A stretch of DNA of 64,000 nucleotides, taken from assembly GCA_003864495.1 (NCBI GenBank), contig ML133401.1, forward strand, positions 2,569,373 through 2,633,372, given 5' to 3'. Positions 1 through 13,319 of the stretch are shown here, piece by piece. Each line of letters begins with the position of its first letter. Within the stretch, counting starts at the first letter, position 1. A model generated the notes under the pieces. The model was not told where the DNA came from. It searched no databases and was given only the letters and a program-made list of their open reading frames with translations. A program made the position numbers and the translations under genes. This DNA comes from Nemopilema nomurai. Taxonomy: Eukaryota; Cnidaria; Scyphozoa; Rhizostomeae; Rhizostomatidae.

Positions 1-351
1 AATATATGATTATGTTGCTATAATTATAGCGGGAGCCTTTTTGCATTTCTAAACAAGATAACTTGAGACAACTTGAAGACTTTTAGGTCAATAACTCTTG
101 AGGTTCTGGAATAACTTAATCAGTCACAATTGCATGTCTGTATATACTTTGGCAGTCATCTTACTTTACAGTTTGCTCTACTTCATGCAGTTTTTTCTGA
201 AAAAAAATTTGTGTGTAAAAATTAAATAAAATTCATGAGAGCATTAGGTAACAAGAGGGCCACTTTGAAAGGTGAAAGGGTCTGTTTATTAGTATAATTC
301 TGTCTCAAAGCGTTCTTTAATACCGAATAGTAGCATGCAAGCAATGAGCAG

Positions 352-416
352 TGAACATGTGTGCCTCAAGGATCAATGTTGGGGCCACTACTTTTCAAAA
401 TTCAATGACATCACAG
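352..416 (+). pseudogene. Fossil non-LTR retrotransposon reverse-transcriptase fragment
   Basis: From 361 one frame reads VPQGSMLGPLLF, the hallmark motif of LINE-type reverse transcriptases (usually G-VPQGSVLGPLLF followed by YINDI/L). A frame disruption follows: a shifted frame then supplies N-D-I at about 403-411, as expected for the INDI continuation. There is an in-frame stop just upstream and no longer ORF. It is a very short, decayed insertion. The motif is seen in the sequence; assignment to a specific clade is not possible. Confidence 0.45.
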
Positions 417-756
417 TGATGGAAATGATATGGAGATTACTTGTTCATTTCATTATTTGATTACTTGGAGATTACTCCAAGGTGATTATTTGGAGATTGC
501 ATTTTCCGAAATGATAAATACAGTGCATCCTTAAGTCGAGATGAACGAAGTGAATCAGACTTCGCATTTTACTGTTCTTAGTGGTGAAACTTTTTTGCAT
601 CAAGGGTTTACGGAATTTAAGGCCTGTTCTATCTATTTTTCTATCCATCTAATATTTACTGTACATTAACCTATAAATAGGTATTACGTACAATTGTAAG
701 TATGTTCGTATAATGTCATGTGAGAAAAGTAGATTTGATTAATAAGTATTTTGGCA

Positions 757-838
757 GTGGGACCCCAGCAGTACCCTTGGTACCAGGCTCACTATGTATA
801 AAAAATAGTGGGTCTGGTACCCAGAGTACCCTAGCAAG
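757..838. repeat. Imperfect inverted repeat (foldback)
   Basis: The left arm ggtaccaggctcactat (about 779-795) and right arm atagtgggtctggtacc (about 806-822) are reverse complements with about two mismatches, separated by a loop of about 10 nt. The pairing extends weakly outward through agtaccc on both sides. It could be the core of a small foldback element or MITE remnant. No target-site duplication is obvious. Confidence 0.45.
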
Positions 839-1289
839 TGCTTGAATGAGGGTACTATTGTAGGTTCACTGCAAATTTTACCAGGGGCGTGAGGGCGATA
901 TTCATACCGTTCTAATATGTTGATATTTCAGGCAGACCTCAAAGGCTGGGTACTAAACTAGCAAAAAAGGATGCATCCTCTTTTATAAAAAAGGTATTAG
1001 CAAGGCCAAAACAAAGAATTTGTGCTTTAGATTGGACTGGTCCCACAGGAAACATAGTTTGCAGTGGAACCTATTCGCTGAAATACACAAAATTAGCATA
1101 AAGACTTTTAAAACTAGGAAAATAAATGTACCCAAGCTTCTTATTTATTTATCATAAGCAATGAAGGAAGGAAATCAAGAGATTTTGTTGGGTGAACCCA
1201 CCCCACTTTGTGCGAAGGGAGTGTCTAGCAGAAAAGAGGCTGGCTCTACATACATGAAGCATTTGGGGCATATTGTGGCGGGAGACAAG

Positions 1290-4200
1290 ATGGAGGGTGA
1301 AATTGAGCAGTTTATTGCCATCACCGGGGCCGATCGACAGGATGCCGAACGCATCTTGGAAGCCTGCAACGGAAACATTGAGTTGGCAATAGAAATGCAC
1401 TTGGACTCTGGTATAGCCACCACAGCAGTGCCATCCAGCCTCGTCGACTCTGACGCGGTTTCAAATAGGCCTGACGACTCGTCAAGATTACCCGACATAA
1501 TCCAGAATACTTCTGCCCTGGAGTCAGATAGCAACTCATCTGCAGGATTTGATGGAGGGAGGTGCGTGTCTTTGCTTTACGTCGAAAAAGTTTCTTGTCG
1601 ATTAGATTTGGTTTTGCGGCATGAGGACCCCATTCTGGCGCTTTTCTTAAATATCGGGGGTGTGCCCCTCTGTGACAGGTTGAAAAACGGGGACTATTTA
1701 TGCTTCCTAATTTGTAGGGTATACAAAGAATACTATTTTCAGGAGCCTGAAGATGGGCTGAAACAAAAAATTATGGAAAATACTGTGTTGGTTTGATAGC
1801 AATTGAAATGATCAGCCAAGGAAGATAAAGCCTAAGGGGCAGTTTAGTATTGAATCTGTCATAAAAATGATCAGTCTAATGAAGTAATTGTTCAGTGTGC
1901 TGAATCAGTGTGCTGTTAAGAATCAATGTTGTTAGATATACAGTCTTGATAATAGTAAAAAGTAACATAAAGCAAGCAATAACTCAGGAATGTCTATTAA
2001 TACTGGACCTGCCTAGAGAATTTTTTTGCCTCATATTTCTTTGGGAAGGGTCAGCACAGTCTGTGCAAATTGAAGTTGTTTTCTGAAATTTGAGGTTTCA
2101 GAATGTATATCAAGACAGTCTTGACTCAAGCTGAAAACCACTTGATAAGCAAGGTATTTGGTTAAGTGATATTTAATTTGTAATTCTGTCATTGTGATAT
2201 TTAATTTGTAATTAAGACTGTAAGTTGAATTTAGAAGATGACAAAGGAATCTGATACCATCTGCCTTTTGTTTGCTCTGTAAAGCTTTGTAGTCAAATGT
2301 CTTTCAAAAGAACAAATTTGTATATGAATTTTAATGTATTATGAATCTTCAACTTTAGGAATTATAGTTCATATTAGAGTCTGTGTACCTCAAACATCAT
2401 TTACCCAAAATTAAAGAAAGTGATATAGCTCACCAAATCAAACTGAAAAGAATTTTTCTTCCATCTTTAAGACAGGTCTGTGTCCGAAAGACCTAAAATT
2501 ATATGGGTTTTGAATGCAGAAAGTCAATTTCCCACCATAAAAGGCTAAAGAAGTTTCCTAGATCAAGGAACAAAAATAACTTGGGTTTTTACTGTAGTTA
2601 AATCTACAAATACATGTGCTGTGTTGAAAGAAGGATTTAGCTGCTCTGGAGATGGTGTATTTTTAGTATGGATTGAACCAATAACCAAAACTGCTGACTT
2701 ATTGTTCCTCTTTGATAATGCTGTGCCAATCTAAAAATTTCGTATTTTGTGGGCAAAGAACACACAGTTAAAATAATGTTTAAATAGATGTATGTTAAAT
2801 GTTTCCAAGATTATCTGAACTTTCTAGCTTGATGTCATGCATATGGGCACAAAAAGAATAAAAATGAAATTGGAAAGAAAAATTGTTATTAAGTATAAGT
2901 GGGAAAAGGATGAGGGAAGTGAAAGTAGGGATAAAGTAAAGCAGATTGGGTTTATTCATGGAAACGTGATGCAACTGATGTAGAGAATGCATGTTATGTG
3001 TACATTTTGATAAAAAAGAGAATAAACAGACAAATAAGAAATAGAATAAATAGTCCTTAATAGTAATGCTGTTGCTTTTGATGTTTGCAGATATAACAAA
3101 AGTATTAAAAATGCCAACTTAATGGTTTATAGAAAATTTTGGTCCAAGATGACAAGTTTTTCAAAGCTTCAGAAATTTGCTGACAAAAAATGTTGGCTGG
3201 AAATTTTATGCCTTATGTCATTGTAAATAAAGAATCAATGTTGTGGGTTTATTTTATTTGTTCTGATCGACAACTTTTAGGACTGTGACCTTGCAAGCCA
3301 TCAAAATCAAAGCATAAAAACGAAGATAGACATTGTGTCAAACCACAGATGATAGTCTAATTTTACAGTAAATTAAATTGAGTTACTAATGAGGTGCAAT
3401 TTATGCAGTATGCAAGTTGAAAACTTAAATGTTGCAATTCATAGCTTTTTTTGCCACTTGAATTAATGTTTTGTTGATCATAGCTCTATTTTTGATCCAT
3501 TGTCTCAAAACAGCAGCTTTGACAATACATTTTAACAGAATATCATTTACTTTATAGCGACCAAGTCAGAGCACCAATACCTCAATCACGGGGTGTCTTG
3601 GTGGATGACCCATACCATGGTAGGCAAAAAAATCAACAATACTACCAATACTGTGTTTTTTGTATGTCAATGGCTTTTTATATTCCCAACTCCATCAAAT
3701 TATCACAGTTAGAATTAACCATCTAATTTTGAGCTGTTTTTCGTATTTTTGTTTGTTTTGTATAGCACTACCATTACCACGAACAAGAGCAAGGCAGCCC
3801 AACCGATCTGTTTTTGATGGGTTTCGAGACTTTCAAGCTGAAGCTAGTAAGAAACATCACATTTATTAAAGTCATGAATTATGGAATTACAAAATCTGCC
3901 TATGTTCCTATTTACATGGCATAATAACAACATTGATTTAATTTATTTTAGCAGTTTGAAATTTGCAGGTGCTACACAAAAAATTCATTCAGAAATAGAA
4001 GTTCAGGCGTATTAAGATATGGGCTCTAGTGAAGTAAAATTTTGGCATGTTTCGACCAATTGTCTGAGGAACTCATTAATGTGTTAATAGGTGGCAATTT
4101 TTGGAGATTTTTCATTTGCTGCTGTTTTCATATAATATGGTTAAAGGAACCAATGAATGCTGTGTATACCTATCAATCAACTTATTGACTCACCATGTGC

Positions 4201-7200
4201 CTTTTTTGTCACGAGAGCAGTTTTGCATTGAAATTAATTTTCATTTCTGAAAGGAAGACAAGAGGAACTTCTTAACAGTGGCTCAACATCTATAGTTGAA
4301 GAGCCAAATGGGAACCCCAGTGCCATAAAAAGTTTGCAAGATCTGTTTCGCCCTCCTGTGGATATCACCTTCAAGGGTACCTTTGAAGAAGTATGTTTTT
4401 CAGTGTTGTTTAAGCTCCTATTTTTTGTGTAATTTTTGATCTGTTGATATGAAAATTTGGCTGATTAATTGGAAATGAAAAATATGTTATATTCCAGGAG
4501 GTCCTATCAACCCAAGGTTGTGGTTTTCGTGTGGCATCATCAAAATTGGCTTTTAAAACAGATTAAGAAAGTTGAAAAATTTTATTCAAGATTTGAGACG
4601 CTGGTGCAGTTAAAAAAAATTAAAATAGGCCAAATTATAATCCTCTCGGAAGACCAAATTTCTTATAACAGTCTTCGCAGGAATACTTTTTGAATTAAAA
4701 AAAAATCAAATGTTAGGAATCATTTGCAGCAAACTAAAAAACACAAGAACCTTGTTTTTCTTCTCCGCATACATTGTTGTTTGTCTGACTTTTGCCAATA
4801 AATAACAAAAATGCATATCGTGTTTCCGCTGCATTGCTCTGGTTTGCGCCACAAGATCCTAAATTTATCGATTTTATTTATTTCAATCTTACAAGGCAAA
4901 GGAAGCTGGGAAACTGCACAACAAATGGTTGTTAGTAAATATCCAAGACGTGAAAGAATTTTCCTGTCAAACTTTGAATCGAGACGTTTGGAGTAATGCG
5001 CTTGTAAGAGAGTTAGTTGCGGAGCATTTCATTTTGTGGCAGGTATGCTATATTTGTAATCAAAACTGATTGAGAAAAGGAAATCCTATTTGCTTGTTTA
5101 ACCGAAGGTTTATAAGACTTAAGAAGAAAAAGACGTGAAGAGGATAAGAGAGTTATCTAAAGCGAGTGCATGTATTTCTGCCAAGTTATGTTTCTCTAGT
5201 TTGTAATTGTGATAGCGTGAAGATCATAAAACCCTTATAGGTTTTATATTAGTAGCTTTCGGGTATGGAGAAATTATTAAAGGAGTTGAACATGAAAGAG
5301 AAGCAGCATAACTGACAGAAAAGATGTTTGAGGGGCTGATAGAAATGAAGGACAGGTGAATGTTTAGATAAAGGAGAAGATGTAAGGAGTTTTCGTGAAT
5401 TTTAAAGGAATGATAAATGGGACTCATGAAATTAGAACTATAAAGCAGTGAAAGGAAGCGGCAAAAAAGCAACAGAGTTATGAGAAAGGAAGGGATAAAT
5501 TAAGAGTGATGATGGGCTAATCTTCTGAATGAGGATGGACTGCAAATGGGATAAGCATCCATTCACTTTTAATATATACTTTTTTGATGAGCTTTTTCAT
5601 AAGTATATATTCACAGGGATTCATTTTAGTTTGGTATTTTGTTTTGTTCTTGTGACTTTAGGACAAATAAGAGTTTTAAACAGAAGTTGGATTCATTTTG
5701 CCCTTATTTAAAGCTGCGGGAAATCTGAGAGAAAGTCCTTTAATTTATTTTGAACCTCAAGTATAAAGCATTTTCTTTTGATAATCACTCAAATATCTTG
5801 TAATAATTTTGATATTCTTCTTTGGTGATTTCTATCAAAGCTATGTAAATATTAAATATATTATATATCAAATGTTCTTTTTAAATGCGATTTTATTTTC
5901 ATAGGTTTATCATGACAGCGAGGAAGGACAGCGATTTATGATTTATTACCCCGTGAAAAGATTTCCAAATATATCAATTATAGATCCAAGAACCGGTAAA
6001 TGTGATGTTATTTCCTTAACATTCAATTTTTTCATATTCGAATCATAATATTTCTCCTTTCATCTCCTGGTGTTTTGGCAGTACTCTGATTTTAGTGAGA
6101 AATCCTTCTATGGTAAAACATCTTCGTCCTTAGTGTAATAACTGTCGTGCCTCAAAACGAAGTATTCTTGAAAGGCCAATGTTGTGGCGATTAACTGGGT
6201 TGGACGAAGCCACGCGTTAGGTTCCACGAAGTTTGATCCAGATGGTCTCCTGAAGAGGACTGTCTTTTCACTGCTGCCTCGCTTTTTCTGATTAGTTTTC
6301 CCAATTTTTTTCTTTTCAGGTGAATGTCTTATCGTTTGGGAAACATACGACAAAATCGATTCCCAACTGTTCTGCGATCTAGGTTAGTTTTTATTATGCC
6401 ATTGCTTCTTTGCCTTCTATGGCAAATTATTCGTTAAGTTATATTTACTTGTTACTATCAACGATGATATCGCTTAAAAACACCCTCTGTGTTGACGCAT
6501 GCGCGACATCTAACACCACCAACGATCGCTTATCTAATTCTGAACTGCACTTTGATGTAGAATCCGCGCGGACACCTTGGCTTCTTGTAATGTAATTATT
6601 TAGGGCTCCAACGCTCTTGCTTCCTATCAGTTTATTTTATTCAAGTTCTTTTGGTTTAGTTTGCGCATAAAGCTTCTTTTTTAAGGAGCAAGAACTTCCT
6701 CATTTTTATTGGTCTTAGATGAAACTTTTTGCTTACTTTTTTCATTACAGTTACGCAATTTTTGATTGCTCACCCTGATCTTGTTAGTGAAAACGAATTT
6801 CCTCCGGAAAAAAGACAGAAAACGGTTTGATTTATTAAAATTGAATTAACTAAATTAAACCTGCTACTAGAAAGACATCAACTAATTTTTGGCTTTAAAT
6901 ATTTAATAACTATTTTCATGTTTTGTTTCTGTCCAAAGATTACTTTTCACAATATATGGGAAGCTATTTTTTTAAATGACCCGTATTGTTTTAATGTTTT
7001 TGTGTGCGCATTTGACATAAGATAGTCAGCGATTCATGCCAACACCATTATTCGTTTTGTGCAAGTTTTTGGATGTAAGACTAAAATCACCAAAGGCCTT
7101 GTCCTATGAATATTTGTGGCAGGGAAAAATAACGGAAAAACTAGTGCTGTAACAAGTTTATAATGTCTATTCTTTAATACTATTTTTTTATTTTGAGTAA

Positions 7201-10200
7201 CAAATCATGTTAAGTTAAACCAGAAATAATAACTGTTTATTTGAAAATGACAGATGGCTTCTGGCTTATCTTGCGTGCTGACACAGAAAAAAATTACGCG
7301 AAAATATGTTTCTTATTTTACAATCAGGATTCGGTTATCGAGAAGTCGGAGGATCAACAGTTGGCTGCGGCTATAGCTGCCTCTTTGGAGGAGGATAGCC
7401 GCACTGGTAAGTCGCAAACAGGCGAGGACAGTGACATCGGGAAAGATGACGACATTGAGTCATTTGATTACAGCGATGACGAAAGCTGCTCGTCGAAGCT
7501 TAAGCGTGATGGGGACAGGACGTCAATCAACAGTGAAATAAACCAATGTACCAATAAGTTCAAAGCGAACAGTTTGGACAAAGCAGACGGGGGGCCACAG
7601 CGTTGCAATGTTGTAGAGGATGGCGATGTTTCGAAAATTGAAGGTATGGCCGCTGTTTTTTTGTGACATACAATTCGTGATTAGACAGCTGTAATAACAG
7701 CACGTTAAGGTGTACTGTATGATTATAGATTGGAGGGATGAAATTATTATATGAGAGTAGTGCTTGACACACCAATGTACTTGAATAGGGACCACCGCAG
7801 GCAATGGTTGCTAAAGTGCCCAGAAGAACCGTCACCTAGCGGTCAAGCCTTTGCTCTTTAGGGTCGGACAAACCATCGCTCATAACAGTACAATGTAGTG
7901 AATAGGGGTGTGATTGCCGTGTGGAACAAATTTAGCCTTTTTTTGTTCGAATCATTTTCACCCAATCAAAGGGGACATCGTTGCTGGCTCAACACTGGTT
8001 CATCTCAAATCGTTTGAGCCAAAATCGAATTCTCCGTTAAGCAACCGGCAGCGAACTTTGGCTCACCTTTCAGTGGTGCTTAGCAATTTTTCAGCAATAT
8101 TTGGAACATTTCCAATTCTGGTCTGCCGCTTCTCGATCTCTAATGACGTCAGAAAGCTTGTTTCGTTCCCAGTTCCCTACAGCAAAGACTGATGCTCTTG
8201 AATGCCCATCTCATACTATATCAATGCGAGTTCTGAAATCATTGAACAGATATATGTTACCAGCAATCACTAAACATATCACTTTAGAGTGTAATTTTTG
8301 GCAAAATATTTCGTCTTGTTACCTGAGAATATAAATTAATCAAAATTTGGCTTTTTAAGGCATTTTACCTTGACGGTTTTTTAAGCTATTGGTGTTATTT
8401 CGACAATGACTAGTGAGGTTCATCTTATCTTTGCAACTGTCTTCAACTTTGTTTCTTGCAGGACCATGCACAAGACTCATGCTACGCCTACCTGAAGGGA
8501 ATAGAAAGCAAATTCAAATGTCTATTGACGCAACGCTAAAGGTATGTGTTTGACGCATGCCATTTTTTTAGTTATAATGGAGGAGGTTCTATGAGCATTG
8601 TTCGAAACCATGCTGATACAAGCGCCACGTGCCCCGTTTAGAATCGTTTTGATAGGCCATAAGCTTTCTTCTTGTTTTGAAAATACTACAATATTTTGAA
8701 TTTGTAGGCTTCTTCCGTAAATATTACAATAATTTGAATTTGTAGGCTTTCTTCTCTAAATATTACAATAACTTGACTTTCTACCGTTACTATGAGGCTA
8801 GTTATCTTCTTATCTTTTAGTTATCTTTACGATTCTGTTTTACTTTGGTCAGGGGCATCGTTGCTACCATCATTTGTCTTTAAGAACGTTTATTGAATTG
8901 TGACTTAGGTTGTTCGAATTGAGGGGAGCAAGAGAAATGATCAGTTTGTGTAGGATTACATCATCAGTGAAAACTCAGCTTTCTGAATGTTGCAACCTAG
9001 CCTTGATATTCTATAAGTCTCTCTTTTAATGCTACAACTTTTTTAGTTCTGCACCTCTTTGCATTATGGTTCTCGTCGACTTTTGCATCTCCGTCAGTGC
9101 TGCATACCCGGTTTTACCACTTTTTGCCTTATCCCATAAACGAATCTCTTTATTTCTTTGCTCTGCCGAACAAATACCAGCCAGAAATCTTTTTGATCTC
9201 ATAAGAACATTATGATGTTGTTGACAAGATCGGTCGTTCAGATTAGAAGTACAAACTTCTACAACGCAACCGTTATGCCAACAAAATAGACTAAATCATT
9301 CTTGCTTTGCACCGCCACATACAAGCCCCATCAACACCTATTTATTTACATTCGCTGTTCCTAAAATTGATTTACTTCTTATCTGTTTTATTTGAGTTTA
9401 TTACGGTGAAGCATAATGGCGAATTTACATTCCAGAGGTGGTTAGTCATTTGATTAGGCCTGCCTTAATCAAACCCTGGTATTTATTCCCATACTAATCT
9501 CATAATCTCATCAAAGTAAACCCAAATAACGAAGAGGCTGTGTCAACCGTGTCATTAAAGATTTAGGTTTCAATGAAAAGCCTGCATGATTACACTAACT
9601 GGTTATATTAACTTTTCAACTTCGCCGGGGGCTTTCAATGTTTCAAAGGATTCTTTGCGAATAAGCCATGATTGACGGAGCAGCTGCAATAGTAATAACG
9701 CTTGCATCCAGGGCCCACTTGAAGGAGAAATGCTAAATTGGCGTTATGGGATCCTACCATCTTTTCCATGTTGTTCACACTTTTAATCACAAGTGTTATG
9801 GAAAGCGGTTTAATTAGATTTGCGATATTTGTTTGAAAAGTTTCGGCTCAAACTAACAACTGACGCGATCCCGTGTTCTATGCTCCTTCACTGATTTTTA
9901 GTTTTAAGCCCCTTGCCATGACTCACCTTCCCTTGAATTCACCTGCCCGTGAATTCACCTGGTTTCCAGCCTTCTAGTAGAATCGACCACCCAATAACCA
10001 CCCCCCTTATAACCACCCCTCTCCCCTAGAGGAGATTTATTTCTTCATTTCGTTACGATTTTGCCATCAAATGTAAAGCAACGAGAACCCAAATGTTTTC
10101 ATGTCGTTACTTTGAGTCCGCGTTTGCCAGTTTTTTTAGCGCAGCCCTGATTCTTTGTTGGTGATGCTGTGCTTTTTTGGATGTCATATCTTTGCAAATC

Positions 10201-11334
10201 TGTCTTGTAAATCTGCAAGAACCTCTTAACCGTCAAAACCGCATACATGTGCGTGCATGGTTTTCATTGCAACCGATTATGGTTACCCAATCATAACAGA
10301 GAGGAATTTGGCAAGTTATTTTAGGCGTGGACGCTGCGTAGGGATTTATAGTGTGAACCAGTGGCACGCTGTGCAATAACCTTTTCTTCTCCAGCATAAA
10401 TCTTTTACATCTAACTCATACACGCTGCTTAGCAATCGTCTGTTTCCTCAACTTCACCTCACGGCTAGCATTTCTTGCATGCTACTTCATACAGGAATGG
10501 ATTCTTAGAAACAGAATTTTTTAAAAATTTCTTTCCATTCATAATATAAAAAATAATAAAGTAACATTTGATTAAATTATTAACAAAAATATGAATTTTT
10601 GTGGTAATTCACTAAAATGCCAAAGGCAACCTGAGAAGTCGAAAATCAACAAATCGAGGGGCTTATTCAAGGGGGGGGGGGCCTTATTGAAAATGTGTAG
10701 TTCTAGGGTGGGGGCTTATTCGAGGGGGGATTTTTCGAGGGGGGGGGGGCCAATTGGAGGATTTACGGTATAAAGCAGCAGATTATTTAAGATGTCAGGG
10801 AAGCAGCCTTTCGAGTTGCAGTCAAACCTTAAAATGAATCTGCTTTCCAAAATGTTGCCAAAGAAGAATCTTGGCATTATCCCTAAAGCATTTGAACGCC
10901 GTCTTGAATATATTACTGCCACGCCTTTGATCAAGGAATATAAGCACATTGCAGCTCAAGATGTTTCTGTGGTGGCAAACAGCTGCCCACATTATCATGC
11001 AACTAGCCGGATAATATAATTATGCGTATAAATTATGCAATTTGAATTTATGCGTGATTATGCATTATTATTCAACTAGCCGGATCATATAATTATGCAT
11101 ATAAATTATGCAGTTTGAAATTATGCATTATTATGCATCTGTCATATATGATGTTTCTTATACAATTTTTTCCAGGAACTGCAAGCCTATATCACATCTA
11201 TTGGTTTTCCAACTAAAGATTACGAAATTGTAGTAAACTTTCCACGTAGAAACCTTACTGACGTAGATAGCTCAAGAACTTTGAAGGAAGAAAAACTTTT
11301 TCCTCAGGAAACGATATTTGTTCAGGAGCGATGA
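1290..11334 (+). CDS. UBXN7: UBX domain-containing protein 7 (p97/VCP adaptor)
   Basis: Eleven coding exons: 1290-1561, 3558-3619, 3766-3846, 4254-4390, 4896-5042, 5905-5995, 6320-6382, 6751-6824, 7328-7643, 8462-8541, 11176-11334. All introns are GT-AG, all phases close, and the product is 493 aa (human about 489). Domains in order: UBA-like domain (about residues 1-40, EIEQFIAITGADRQDAERIL); linker with SVFDGFRDFQAE; UAS thioredoxin-like domain (about 167-307, with DLFRPPVDI and VYHDSEEGQRF); a UIM (about 316-328, EDQQLAAAIAASLEED); an acidic/serine-rich linker; and a C-terminal UBX domain (about 413-493, MLRLPEGNR ... ETIFVQER). The family links p97/VCP to ubiquitylated substrates and cullin-RING ligases. 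The start at 1290 gives the family-like N-terminus, but in-frame ATGs at 1161 and 1254 are also open. The intron before the last exon is 2.6 kb and full of repeats. Confidence 0.95.
8661..8778. repeat. 39-bp tandem repeat in UBXN7 intron
   Basis: Units beginning aaatactacaatattttgaa (8680), aaatattacaataatttgaa (8719) and aaatattacaataacttgac (8758) follow each other at 39-bp spacing. Each of the first two ends in tttgtaggcttcttc or similar. Roughly 2.5-3 copies lie just downstream of UBXN7 exon 10. Confidence 0.75.
9950..10771. mobile_element. G-rich MITE-like element or fragments
   Basis: A C-rich left part (about 9985-10033, ataaccaccccccttataac) faces a G-rich right part (about 10655-10771, runs of 9-12 G alternating with cttattcgag) in inverted orientation. 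The right end finishes caattggaggatttacggta. A near-identical end, ctcaatagagaatttacggt, occurs at 35038-35057, so this is a dispersed family. The outer left boundary and target-site duplication are uncertain, and the two parts may be separate fragments. It lies in the last UBXN7 intron. Confidence 0.5.
11001..11146. repeat. 73-bp tandem duplication, AT-rich
   Basis: The unit starting aactagccggataatataat at 11001 repeats at 11074 as aactagccggatcatataat, and each copy is followed by attatgc-type motifs. The two copies are closely similar. They sit about 30 bp upstream of the last UBXN7 exon acceptor. The attatgcatataa-rich core is itself nearly palindromic. Confidence 0.8.
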
Positions 11335-11403
11335 ATTAGCCCTAATCGGATTAGGCCATTTTGTTCAACTTTGTAGCCTTCTGTAATGCTTCGCCAACCT
11401 TTA

Positions 11404-11409
11404 ATTAAA
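11404..11409 (+). terminator. Candidate UBXN7 poly(A) signal (ATTAAA)
   Basis: ATTAAA lies 70 nt after the UBXN7 stop codon, followed by a T/GT-rich stretch (ctctgtttttcaatttc). It is a plausible cleavage/polyadenylation signal, but no transcript evidence is available. Confidence 0.4.
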
Positions 11410-11966
11410 ATATGCTCTGTTTTTCAATTTCTATGTGAAAAACTATGTAAATAGTTTCGTTGTATAAGTAGAAGTATTGTGGCAAAACAATTTCAATGAA
11501 AACGGAAGTTAGAATTATTTCTTTCTTGGTGGTCCCGTTTAGGTGAGTCTGGGTATGAACTATTGCTGGCTATATTCCAGAGTATCAAATTCGATTTTGA
11601 ATACCTTTCAAAGAGAATTCGATTTTCCAATCTACCATTCTTTGGATTAGAAGAATCGTCAAGAACAAGGCTCAAACTCGATACAAAATAGCAGAAAAAT
11701 GGGTCTTTAGTAAGTCGCTAAAGTTTTTAGGCCTCGCTATTTGTCTAGCTGGGTAGGAAATAAGTGGACGTAGGTTTTATTTTATGTAAAATAGTAGAAA
11801 GATGTAAAAAATTCAATGGTGGATCGTAATATTCTGGCCGCGGAAGAAAAAACTCGTTAAAGTGCACTCTAATTGTAGAAAAATAACATCCCCAAGTGGA
11901 TATTACTTGATTGACAGCAGTTATAAATATGAAATGTTTCCCCTGGAGGGTAAACATTCCAGGGGC

Positions 11967-12376
11967 TATACACGCTTTTTTTATAAGGAACCTACCTCAA
12001 GGTCTAGTTCCAAAAGTTCCTTATTCGTAGACCTCAAATCATCAGATTTTAGTACCAAAAGTTCCTTAAGTTCAAGTTCTCACTTTCAGTGCTTTGACTA
12101 CAATAAGCCATAACATTTAATAGAGAGAGGCGAGACAACATATGCGAAAACTACTCAATGAAGCACTTGACACACGAATAGCAAACAATCTATGCGAGAA
12201 TTGGCTGCAAATGAATGGAACGGGCTTTTTAGCTCTTGATGCTTGCAGTTATAAACAATTTTCAAATCGAAAAGTTCCTTAGGGATTTCGTTTTTAGTAG
12301 TATAAGTTCTTTAAATAATTCGCCCTTTTACATGTAGGTTCCTTATAAAGTGGTTTCTTATAAAAAAGCGTGTATA
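11967..12376 (+). mobile_element. 410-bp MITE with terminal inverted repeats (copy 1)
   Basis: The left end tatacacgcttttttt plus ataaggaacctac matches the inverted right end (gtaggttccttataaag ... ttataaaaaagcgtgtata). A second copy in opposite orientation lies at 61997-62406 and matches along the whole length, including the middle (for example the segment with caaacaatctatgcgagaat against its complement). Internally, short motifs such as agttcctta recur. There is no coding capacity. A TA target duplication is possible, which would suit Tc1/mariner-type mobilisation, but this is not certain. Confidence 0.75.
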
Positions 12377-13319
12377 TATGTGGCAAGGCACACGTGACCT
12401 GCTTCAGTCGAGACAATATGGTTGTTGGTTGCCTTTCCTTCGGTTTTTAATCAAGTGATGTACTTAAAGGCATGGCCGACTAAAACACTCCTCTCTGGCA
12501 AATGCGTGTAATTACCCACATTATCTTATTTGCAAACTCCTAAAGAATCGAATTCAGGAAATATTTTCAATCGAATGACTTTCTTTACTAAATTTGTGTA
12601 TGCAGCTGTGAGGTGCGAGTCAGATTTCCAGCTGTTAGCTAGGCCAACTTCTTTTCGGCTTCAGTAACACCAATCAAAATTTACCGACTCCAATCAAAGT
12701 TCGCAAAGTTTGTCAAATCAGACAAAATTGCGTAAGCTTGTGGCGATTTACGCAGCTGTACCTGAAAACATTAAACAATTCTTTTGAGCAAATAAAATGC
12801 CAGAGTGTTTAAATCTCCTCGACTTCGTTAGGACTTAGGTAGCCTCGATGCGTGTCAAAGATTAGGGGAATCCGAGGAAATCAAGCTATGATACTGTTTA
12901 ATAAAGTCCGCGCACAACTTTGTAATTGAAACTACTTTGAAATATTGGCTTAACATGCCAACTATTAACCACAACAAAGGCAATCCAAAACCCCGAAGTT
13001 TTGAAACCCATCATGTCTTAATTGACAGCCCAAATCTTAATTAACAATTTTCGAGAGAGAAAAAAGCCTAGTCACTCGAGACAATGCTTTTGCGGATTTG
13101 CAATCATTACAGACCATGTGATTAAAAACAGCTACTAAATTCCCAGCACTATGCCCAAGAAAACTATACTAAGTAACAGGCACACAATCTTTGACAATCT
13201 CTACTCGCTTTCCTGGTCATTGAGCATCAAATCGCCAGCAGAAGAAGATCTACAACTACAATGCCTGCCAAGATTGTTGGCACACTTACGACAATTCTTT
13301 GACTCGCGTTCACTCATCC

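Larger units (their letters stand above)
1..1289. other. Region upstream of UBXN7
   Basis: No gene is recognised here. The stretch is AT-rich and contains a short reverse-transcriptase relic near 352-416 and an imperfect foldback at 757-838, both listed separately. The rest presumably includes the UBXN7 promoter and 5' UTR, but no clear core promoter element can be defined by eye. The UBXN7 reading frame is open back to an ATG at 1161, so part of 1161-1289 may be coding. Confidence 0.5.

Noticed and set aside
10792..11019. 75-aa ORF in the last UBXN7 intron
   Set aside because: No family recognised; it runs into the 73-bp AT-rich repeat and has no sign of being an exon in the UBXN7 frame.
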